This document shows positions 1 through 4,736 of a DNA stretch of 5,982 nt, piece by piece. Both the position numbers and the translations under genes were made by a program. Below the pieces are notes generated by a model, which worked only from the letters and a program-made list of their open reading frames with translations, was not told where the DNA came from and ran no database searches. How positions within the stretch are numbered: position 1 is the first letter of the stretch; every line of letters starts with the position of its first letter. This DNA is from Bacteroidales bacterium (GTDB lineage Bacteria > Bacteroidota > Bacteroidia > Bacteroidales > UBA1715): positions 1 to 5,982 of the forward strand of contig JAISIO010000012.1 in NCBI GenBank assembly GCA_031262005.1, read 5' to 3'.

Positions 1-44
1 GATTAAAAAACAGCACAAATTTAGCATTATTTTTTAGAAATTAC

Positions 45-74
45 TTGACACGTACCGAAACTTTTGTACATTTG
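45..74 (+). promoter_or_regulatory. Bacteroidota-type promoter of the rplU-rpmA operon
   Basis: A TTG (45-47, within TTGACA) is followed after 19 bases by TACATTTG (67-74), a perfect match to the Bacteroidota -7 consensus TAnnTTTG with a properly spaced -33 element. Transcription should begin a few bases after position 74, leaving a leader of about 30 bases before rplU. The DNA upstream (1-44) is very A/T-rich, with A and T tracts that could act like an UP element. A strong promoter suits ribosomal protein genes. The motif match is direct observation; the start site is inferred. Confidence 0.82.
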
Positions 75-109
75 CAGTCCTTTTTGAAGGGCAAATTAAA
101 TAAAATACA

Positions 110-421
110 ATGTACGCAATAGTAGAAATAGCAGGACAGCAATTTAAAGTTGCAAAAGACGATAAGATATTTGTAAATCGTCTTAAAAATAATGAAGGAG
201 AGTCAATCAAATTTGATTCGGTACTTTTAATTGATGCCGACGGCAAAGTATCGGTAGGAACGCCACATGTTGCGGGAGCAACAGTATCAGCGAAAGTTTT
301 AACTCACTTGAAAGGCGATAAAGTTATCATTTTCAAAAAGAAACGTCGCAAAGGCTATCGTGTAAAAAACGGATTTCGTCCGTCATTGACACAAATTCAA
401 ATAGAAACTATTAAAGCATAA
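110..421 (+). CDS. rplU: 50S ribosomal protein L21 (bL21)
   Basis: Large-subunit ribosomal protein that binds 23S rRNA. The 103-residue product has the normal family length. It opens with the typical MYAIVEIAGQQFKV and ends with the basic rRNA-binding segment KKKRRKGYRVKNGFRPSLTQ (about 76-95). The ATG at 110 has no Shine-Dalgarno, only an A/T-rich leader, as usual for Bacteroidota. It lies about 36 bases after a strong TAnnTTTG promoter and 19 bases before rpmA, so the two are surely co-transcribed. One oddity: the usually conserved GHRQ tetrapeptide of the C-terminal signature reads GFRP here (residues 88-91), replacing His and Gln. The rest is intact, so I take it as a functional gene. All five arginines use CGT/CGC, as expected of a highly expressed gene. 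Confidence 0.97.
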   Translation: MYAIVEIAGQQFKVAKDDKIFVNRLKNNEGESIKFDSVLLIDADGKVSVGTPHVAGATVSAKVLTHLKGDKVIIFKKKRRKGYRVKNGFRPSLTQIQIETIKA

Positions 422-440
422 TCTTAAAAATTATAATACC

Positions 441-701
441 ATGGCACACAAGAAAGGGGTCGGTAGCTCAAAAAACGGTAGAGATTCGGAAAGTAAACGT
501 CTTGGCGTAAAACTTTTTGGTGGTCAAGTGGCAAAAGCCGGAAATATTTTAGTTCGTCAACGCGGCACAGTACACATGCCAGGCGCAAATGTTGGTATCG
601 GAAGAGACCACACATTATTTGCTCTTGTTGACGGTACAGTTGCATTCCAAAAGAAAGTAAACAATAAATCATACGTGTCTGTTGTTCCGGCAGAGGCATA
701 A
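441..701 (+). CDS. rpmA: 50S ribosomal protein L27 (bL27)
   Basis: Large-subunit protein whose N-terminal tail reaches towards the peptidyl transferase centre. The product is 86 residues, normal for the family. It begins directly with MAHKKGVGSSKNGRDSESKR, so it lacks the N-terminal extension that Firmicutes remove with the Prp protease. The L27 signature GNILVRQRGTVHMPG is at residues 34-48, followed by NVGIGRDHTLFALVDG (50-65). The ATG at 441 follows rplU after 19 bases (ATAATACC just upstream, no Shine-Dalgarno), consistent with a two-gene operon. Transcription probably stops soon afterwards at the hairpin starting at 726. The identification is secure. Confidence 0.97.
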   Translation: MAHKKGVGSSKNGRDSESKRLGVKLFGGQVAKAGNILVRQRGTVHMPGANVGIGRDHTLFALVDGTVAFQKKVNNKSYVSVVPAEA

Positions 702-725
702 TTATTAGTATTTATTATATTATTT

Positions 726-772
726 ACTCCTGATTATATATCCTCTGGGATACTATATTCAGGAGTTTTTTT
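726..772 (+). terminator. Intrinsic terminator after rpmA
   Basis: ACTCCTGA (726-733) pairs perfectly with TCAGGAGT (759-766). After a T-T mismatch the helix continues with 735-738/754-757, then, past a bulged C753, with TATCC (739-743) and GGATA (748-752), closing a TCTG loop (744-747). Seven consecutive T residues follow (766-772). This is a textbook Rho-independent terminator ending the rplU-rpmA transcript. It separates the ribosomal genes from the ATPase/TOPRIM cassette and serS. How much read-through occurs cannot be seen from sequence. Confidence 0.85.
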
Positions 773-779
773 ATATTTG
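772..779 (+). promoter_or_regulatory. Candidate promoter (-7 element) of the ATPase/TOPRIM cassette
   Basis: TATATTTG at 772-779 matches TAnnTTTG perfectly and starts on the last T of the terminator. It lies 28 bases before the ATPase start codon, a fitting distance for a short-leader transcript. No good -33 TTTG/TTG occurs at the usual spacing. The nearest resemblance is TCTG at 744-747, 24 bases upstream and inside the terminator loop. The promoter is therefore expected to be weak, or to need an activator, or the match may be chance in A/T-rich DNA. Confidence 0.45.
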
Positions 780-795
780 CAATCAAATAAACTAT

Positions 796-799
796 AAGG
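796..799 (+). promoter_or_regulatory. Shine-Dalgarno-like AAGG before the ATPase gene
   Basis: AAGG at 796-799 lies 8 bases before the ATG at 808. This is the only well-placed purine-rich ribosome binding site among the genes here, whose other starts sit behind A/T-rich leaders without one. It supports ATG 808 as the start and sets the cassette apart from its housekeeping neighbours. The motif is short and could be chance. Confidence 0.4.
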
Positions 800-807
800 T
801 TACGATT

Positions 808-1905
808 ATGCTGAATTCATTGGATATAAAAAATTATCGAAATCTGAAAGAATTGACCATACCTTCTTTGGGACGAGTTAATCTTATAACAGGAAAAAAC
901 AATACAGGAAAATCAACTTTATTGGAAGCAATTGCAATTTATGCTACGAAGGGAGACTTAAATGTAATTAACCAATTGTTAGAAGACAGAGGCGAAGCTA
1001 CTAAAGCAATCAATGAAAGGTCGGAAAATCCCATGCAAACCTATGTAACAATGTATTCTTCTCTGTTCACTAATAGAGCTATTGATTTTGATGCTGAAAA
1101 TGCAATTTCAATAGGTTGTGTTCAAAATACACAGGATAATGTTTCCTTGAGATTTGTAAAATATATTGACGAGATACACAAAGACGAGCAAGGAAATGAA
1201 ATAAGAAAAAGACGATTTTTACAAGATAATTCAGAAACTACAGAAAATTATAAAATAGGTTTTGAAATAAAGGCAAGAGAGCGTTTCCTTGTATTCTCTC
1301 TTGCAGAACGATTATGGCGTGTTCCTATGAAAGCATTGAATTACAGTGTTCAGTTTGTAAAAACGAGAAATATCAATACAGATACTAATGGGGGACTGTT
1401 TGACACCATTGCCCTTACCGACAAAGAGCAATATGTAATTAATGCACTAAAAATCATAGAACCATTAGCCGAAAGAATTGCTTTTATTGGAGAAAAGCAA
1501 GGAAAAAGGAATGCTGTAATTAAGCTGTCGGGTTCTCAAAATATTTTGCCCTTACAATCTATGGGCGATGGTATTAATAGAATTTTAACTATTATTCTTG
1601 CATTGGTAAATTCCGATGGTGGCTATCTGCTGATAGATGAATTTGAAAACGGGTTGCATTATTCGGTACAAGAAAAACTTTGGACGATAGTATTTCAACT
1701 GTCAAAAGAACTGAATATTCAAGTTTTTGCAACAACTCATAGTGAAGATTGTATTCGAGGTTTTCAAAGTGTTTTAAATAATCAAGAAAATATGTCAGAT
1801 GGTAAATTAATCCGTTTGGACAATGAAAATGGTGTTATAAAACAAGTTGAATTTGACGCACATGAATTGAAAATTGCAGCTACACAGGATATTGAGATTA
1901 GATAA
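808..1905 (+). CDS. OLD/AAA15-type ABC ATPase, probable sensor/regulator of a two-gene defence system
   Basis: The 365-residue product begins with the OLD/RecF-like entry strand MLNSLDIKNYRNLKEL. It then shows Walker A GKNNTGKST (29-37), an ABC signature-like SMGDG (251-255), Walker B LLIDEFENGLH (274-284, with D277 and catalytic E278) and the switch histidine in TTHSED (309-314, H311). Residues about 50-240 form the variable insert typical of AAA15/OLD proteins. The conserved-looking tail is DIEIR. No TOPRIM domain is fused; that function is in the next gene, whose ATG overlaps this stop by one base. ATPases of this class form head-to-tail dimers and, in PARIS (AriA), OLD and Gabija (GajA), control a TOPRIM nuclease. 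By analogy this one probably senses an invader and restrains or activates its partner. Arginine codons are 12/20 AGA/AGG, unlike the flanking genes, suggesting acquisition. The ATPase family is certain; the defence role is inferred. Confidence 0.9.
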   Translation: MLNSLDIKNYRNLKELTIPSLGRVNLITGKNNTGKSTLLEAIAIYATKGDLNVINQLLEDRGEATKAINERSENPMQTYVTMYSSLFTNRAIDFDAENAISIGCVQNTQDNVSLRFVKYIDEIHKDEQGNEIRKRRFLQDNSETTENYKIGFEIKARERFLVFSLAERLWRVPMKALNYSVQFVKTRNINTDTNGGLFDTIALTDKEQYVINALKIIEPLAERIAFIGEKQGKRNAVIKLSGSQNILPLQSMGDGINRILTIILALVNSDGGYLLIDEFENGLHYSVQEKLWTIVFQLSKELNIQVFATTHSEDCIRGFQSVLNNQENMSDGKLIRLDNENGVIKQVEFDAHELKIAATQDIEIR

Positions 1906-2531
1906 TGAAAGTAGAAGAAAAATATAATCGAAAACTTCTTGTTGAGGGCAAAGATGACCAACATGTTATGTGGGCATTGTGTGAGAAATTTAATATACCG
2001 GAAGAGTTTGATGTTATTGACTGTGAGGGAATAGATAATCTTTTCGAATCAATTCCTGTTCGGTTTAAAGAGTCAGGTATTCAAGCCATTGGAATAATTA
2101 TTGATGCAGACACGGATATACAGAATAGATGGATTTCTGTTAGGAATTTACTTGTAAATCAAGGCTTTGTAATACCTGAAAATTTACCAAAGAATGGACT
2201 GATTATTTCAAACGGTAAGGTTAAAGTTGGTGTTTGGATTATGCCAAGCAATGATACTAACGGAATGTTGGAAGATTTTGTATCGTTTCTTATTCCGCCG
2301 ACGGATGAATTACTTCCAATAGTTGATGCTACACTTAACGAAATAGAAAGCAAAAAACTGAATAAATACGCTCTCTCCCACAAATCAAAGGCAAGAATTT
2401 ATTCTTGGCTCTCGTGGCAGGAAACGCATGGAATACCTATGGGACAGAGTATAACAAAGCAATATTTGACAACAGATAATGAAAATTGTAAGCAATTGAT
2501 ACATTGGTTGCAGGAACTATTTGTCGAATAG
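1905..2531 (+). CDS. TOPRIM-fold protein of the DUF3226 type, probable nuclease effector paired with the ATPase
   Basis: The 208-residue protein shows split TOPRIM motifs. LLVEGKDD (11-18) carries the general-acid/metal glutamate E14. IIIDADTD (64-71) carries the DxD pair D67/D69. GMLEDF (120-125) offers further acidic residues, E123 and D124. FDVIDCEGIDNL (35-46) and the C-terminal KSKARIYSWLSWQ (160-172) followed by GIPMGQSI match my memory of DUF3226. TOPRIM domains bind divalent metal and cleave or transfer phosphodiester bonds; in OLD, GajA and PARIS AriB (DUF4435) they are the nuclease. All metal-binding positions look intact, so the protein should be active. The ATG overlaps the ATPase stop codon (TAATG), so translation is probably coupled and the two products made in fixed ratio. 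Its target, DNA or RNA including tRNA, cannot be read from the sequence. Fold: high confidence; effector role: moderate. Confidence 0.85.
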   Translation: MKVEEKYNRKLLVEGKDDQHVMWALCEKFNIPEEFDVIDCEGIDNLFESIPVRFKESGIQAIGIIIDADTDIQNRWISVRNLLVNQGFVIPENLPKNGLIISNGKVKVGVWIMPSNDTNGMLEDFVSFLIPPTDELLPIVDATLNEIESKKLNKYALSHKSKARIYSWLSWQETHGIPMGQSITKQYLTTDNENCKQLIHWLQELFVE

Positions 2532-2540
2532 CGAAATTTA

Positions 2541-2573
2541 TATCAACGAATATCAACGAATATCAACGAATAT
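2541..2573 (+). repeat. Tandem 10-bp repeat directly before serS
   Basis: Three exact copies of TATCAACGAA (2541-2550, 2551-2560, 2561-2570) are followed by TAT, which runs into the ATG of serS at 2572. The array fills most of the 40-base gap between the TOPRIM stop and serS and forms its immediate translation-initiation region. Perfect identity suggests recent expansion by slippage. Because it precedes the ATG, copy-number change would alter leader length rather than reading frame. Confidence 0.9.
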
Positions 2574-3843
2574 GCTAACTATACAAACCCTAAGAGAAAA
2601 CACCGATTTCGTAATAGAACGACTTGCGGTAAAAAATTTTGACGCTCGCACAAAAATTGAAGAAATAATCAAATTGGACGATGCGCGCAAAGCACTTCAA
2701 TTTGAATTAAACGAAAAACAAGCGGAAATAAATGCGCTTTCAAAAGAAATAGGGCAACTGTTTCAAGCCCAAAAAATAGATGAGGCTAATGCTGCAAAAG
2801 CAAAAACTGCCGAGATAAAAGAGGCTATTAAAGAGTTGGAAAACACATTTAATCAAACGAACAAAGATTTGAATGATTTAATAGTGCTTTTGCCGAACCT
2901 ACCTCACGCAAGTGTTCCTGCCGGAAAAACAGCAGAAGATAACGAAACGGTAAAAACCGGTGGAGAAATTCCAACATCGGAAGGAAAATTGCCTCATTGG
3001 GAATTGTGCGAAAAGTACAACTTAATTGATTTTGAACTTGGTAATAAATTGACGGGCAGTGGTTTCCCTGTTTATATTGGTAAAGGAGCAAAGTTGCAAC
3101 GTGCGCTTATTGCATTCTTTTTGGACAGAGCCGAAAAAGCAGGCTACACCGAATATATGCCGCCGATTATGGTGAACGAAGATTCGGGATTTGGTACGGG
3201 TCAATTGCCTGATAAAGAAGGACAAATGTATTATGTTGGCGAAGATAATTTATATTTAATTCCCACCGCCGAAGTGCCTGTTACGAATATTTTTAGAGAT
3301 GTAATTTTGAAAGAAAGCGATTTTCCGGTAAAATGCACGGCGTACACTCCTTGCTTCCGTCGTGAAGCGGGTTCGTATGGAAAAGATGTACGCGGACTTA
3401 ATCGTTTGCATCAATTCGATAAAGTTGAAATTGTGCGCTTGGAAAAACCCGAAAATTCATACGCTGCGCTCGAAGAAATGATTGCTCATGTCGAAAATTT
3501 GGTGCAAGAACTTGAATTACCATACCGAATTTTACGTTTGTGTGGTGGCGATATGAGTTTTACATCGGCACTCACTTACGATTTTGAGGTGTTCTCGGCA
3601 GGACAAAGCCGTTGGTTGGAAGTAAGTTCGGTTTCAAATTTTGAGACGTTTCAAGCCAATCGTTTGAAATTGCGTTACAAAGATGTTGATAAAAAAAATC
3701 ATTTGGCGCACACGCTCAATGGTAGTGCTTTGGCATTGCCACGCATTGTAGCAGCTCTGCTCGAAAACAACCAAACCCCCGAAGGAATACGTATTCCGAA
3801 AGCTTTACAACCGTTTATGGGAGGCAGTGAGGTAATTTTTTAG
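2572..3843 (+). CDS. serS: Seryl-tRNA synthetase (class II)
   Basis: Charges tRNA-Ser (and tRNA-Sec where present) with serine in the cytoplasm. From ATG 2572 the product has 423 residues, the usual length, and starts MLTIQTLRENTDFVIERL as bacterial SerRS does. An upstream TTG at 2521 would add 17 residues encoded by the 10-bp repeat and overlap the TOPRIM gene; I reject it. Residues about 28-105 form the long antiparallel coiled-coil arm that grips the tRNA. The class II core follows: motif 1 around 178-200, the TAE serine-binding loop at 232-234, motif 2 with FRREAG (262-267) and LNRLHQFDKVE (276-286), SSVSNFETFQANR (352-364) and motif 3 with LNGSALALPR (382-391). No independent promoter is visible in the 40 bases upstream, so serS probably relies on cassette transcription or on read-through from rpmA. 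Confidence 0.97.
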   Translation: MLTIQTLRENTDFVIERLAVKNFDARTKIEEIIKLDDARKALQFELNEKQAEINALSKEIGQLFQAQKIDEANAAKAKTAEIKEAIKELENTFNQTNKDLNDLIVLLPNLPHASVPAGKTAEDNETVKTGGEIPTSEGKLPHWELCEKYNLIDFELGNKLTGSGFPVYIGKGAKLQRALIAFFLDRAEKAGYTEYMPPIMVNEDSGFGTGQLPDKEGQMYYVGEDNLYLIPTAEVPVTNIFRDVILKESDFPVKCTAYTPCFRREAGSYGKDVRGLNRLHQFDKVEIVRLEKPENSYAALEEMIAHVENLVQELELPYRILRLCGGDMSFTSALTYDFEVFSAGQSRWLEVSSVSNFETFQANRLKLRYKDVDKKNHLAHTLNGSALALPRIVAALLENNQTPEGIRIPKALQPFMGGSEVIF

Positions 3844-3883
3844 GAGTTAGAGGAGTTAAAGGAGTTAAAGGAGTTAAGAAGTT
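3843..3883 (+). repeat. Tandem 9-bp GGAGTTAAA repeat after serS
   Basis: Four consecutive 9-bp units, GGAGTTAGA (3843-3851), GGAGTTAAA (3852-3860), GGAGTTAAA (3861-3869) and GGAGTTAAG (3870-3878), are followed by a decayed AAGTT. The first unit uses the last base of the serS stop codon. Units two to four are each preceded by a purine, creating repeated AGGAG/AAGGAG cores that resemble Shine-Dalgarno sequences. No start codon follows at a usable distance. Possibly a dispersed intergenic repeat family; I see no protein or stable hairpin in it. Confidence 0.85.
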
Positions 3884-3890
3884 ATCTCTT

Positions 3891-3925
3891 TTAATTATTC
3901 ATTATTAATTGTTCATTGTTAATTG
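3891..3925 (+). repeat. Tandem 14-bp TTAATTRTTCATTR repeat before lpxH
   Basis: TTAATTATTCATTA (3891-3904) and TTAATTGTTCATTG (3905-3918) differ at two positions, and a half unit TTAATTG (3919-3925) follows. The last three bases of the half unit are the TTG that starts the next gene. The array adjoins the 9-bp repeat with only a short spacer (3884-3890), so the serS-lpxH gap is almost wholly repetitive. Its pure A/T character could aid strand opening or keep the ribosome site unstructured, but no promoter motif is visible. Confidence 0.8.
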
Positions 3926-4666
3926 AAAAAAGTTTACTTCGCATCGGATTTTCACTTGGGCTATCCAAGCAATGCTGCGAGTGCAGAGCGTGAAAGGCGC
4001 ATTGTGGCGTGGCTTTCGCACATTCAGCCTACGTGCAAGGAATTATATTTATTGGGCGATGTATTCGATTTTTGGTTTGAATACAAATGGGTTGCCCCGA
4101 AGGGCTATGTGCGATTTTTGGCAAAATTAGCCGAATTTGTCGATATGGGTATTCCGGTGTATATGTTCGAGGGCAATCACGACCAGTGGTTGTATGGCTA
4201 TTTGCACGACGAAATTGGAGTAACAATTTGTAAAACAGCTCAAGAACGGGAATGGAACGAGAAACGATTTTTCCTGCATCACGGGCACGCACTGGGAAAA
4301 TACGATACGGGCATGAATTGTTTGCACTGGATTTTTACGCGCCGTGTGTTACAACGAATGTTCAGCTGGATTCACCCCGATGTGTCATTTGCATTGGCTC
4401 ACGCATGGTCGAAGAAAAATCGCAAAGCAAAAGAGTATGAATCCGACCATTATATGGGCGACGATAAAGAATATTTATTGCAATTTTCATTAGACGAATC
4501 GAAAAAACGTCATATTGACTATTTTGTGTTTGGGCACCGGCATCTGCCGCTTGATAAAGAATTGCCCAACGGAGCACATTACATAAATGTAGGCAATTGG
4601 ATTACTCGCTCGAGTTATGCGTATTTTGACGGTGAAAAAGTAATCTTGACGGATTTTGATATGTAA
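3923..4666 (+). CDS. lpxH: UDP-2,3-diacylglucosamine pyrophosphatase (LpxH family metallophosphoesterase)
   Basis: Hydrolyses UDP-2,3-diacylglucosamine to lipid X and UMP in lipid A synthesis, at the inner face of the cytoplasmic membrane. The 247-residue product carries the full dinuclear calcineurin-like site: DFH (D9, H11), GDVFDFW (45-51, D46), GNHD (84-87, N85), HHGH (119-122) and GHRH (204-207, H205 and H207). Length and the tight GDVFDFW spacing fit LpxH rather than broader phosphoesterases. The start is TTG at 3923: an in-frame stop lies immediately upstream (3920-3922), and any later start would delete the D9/H11 metal ligands. The TTG is the end of the A/T-rich repeat, which may have replaced an original ATG. 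The gene lies 79 bases after serS without an obvious promoter. The family is certain; substrate assignment is by family, and a related lipid A phosphatase is the alternative. Confidence 0.88.
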   Translation: MKKVYFASDFHLGYPSNAASAERERRIVAWLSHIQPTCKELYLLGDVFDFWFEYKWVAPKGYVRFLAKLAEFVDMGIPVYMFEGNHDQWLYGYLHDEIGVTICKTAQEREWNEKRFFLHHGHALGKYDTGMNCLHWIFTRRVLQRMFSWIHPDVSFALAHAWSKKNRKAKEYESDHYMGDDKEYLLQFSLDESKKRHIDYFVFGHRHLPLDKELPNGAHYINVGNWITRSSYAYFDGEKVILTDFDM

Positions 4667-4693
4667 TTTTTTCCCCATGCCAAGAAAAACAGT

Positions 4694-4701
4694 TACATTT
4701 A
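4694..4701 (+). promoter_or_regulatory. Weak candidate -7 element before the transporter gene
   Basis: TACATTTA matches seven of eight positions of the TAnnTTTG consensus, missing only the final G. It sits 36 bases before the transporter ATG, the same distance as the TACATTTG element before rplU. No TTG is found at the expected -33 position, where the sequence is a T/C run. It may drive the transporter independently of lpxH or be chance in A/T-rich DNA. Confidence 0.3.
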
Positions 4702-4736
4702 CCGCATTTTAATAACTATAAATTATAATAATTTCT

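Noticed and set aside
77..92. Small hairpin GTCCTT/AAGGGC (loop TTTG) in the rplU leader, considered as a ribosomal protein autoregulation site
   Set aside because: The stem is short and includes a G-U pair, and the expected transcription start falls inside its 5' arm. It may not form in the RNA.
424..699. Minus-strand open frame opposite rpmA
   Set aside because: It is a shadow of the strongly conserved L27 frame, has no recognisable domain and has no leader or promoter. The other minus-strand frames opposite serS, lpxH and the transporter were rejected for the same reason.
2461..2468. AATATTTG inside the TOPRIM gene as a serS promoter
   Set aside because: The first consensus base is wrong, and no TTG/TTTG lies at -33 spacing. 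Such partial matches are common in A/T-rich coding DNA.
2521..2571. Extended serS start at TTG 2521, adding 17 N-terminal residues
   Set aside because: The extension is encoded largely by the 10-bp tandem repeat, overlaps the TOPRIM gene and has no counterpart in SerRS. The ATG at 2572 gives the standard N-terminus MLTIQTLREN.
2541..2573. The 10-bp repeat considered as a CRISPR remnant or phage attachment site
   Set aside because: The units are contiguous without spacers and far too short for CRISPR. No matching copy was seen at the other cassette edge (702-807), and no integrase is present.
4252..4440. Plus-strand alternative frame of 62 codons inside lpxH
   Set aside because: It lies wholly within the conserved metallophosphoesterase frame and shows no motif or initiation signal of its own.
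4664..4676. T-run TTTTTT after lpxH as a terminator
   Set aside because: No stable GC-containing hairpin precedes it; only weak AATC/GATT pairing is possible.
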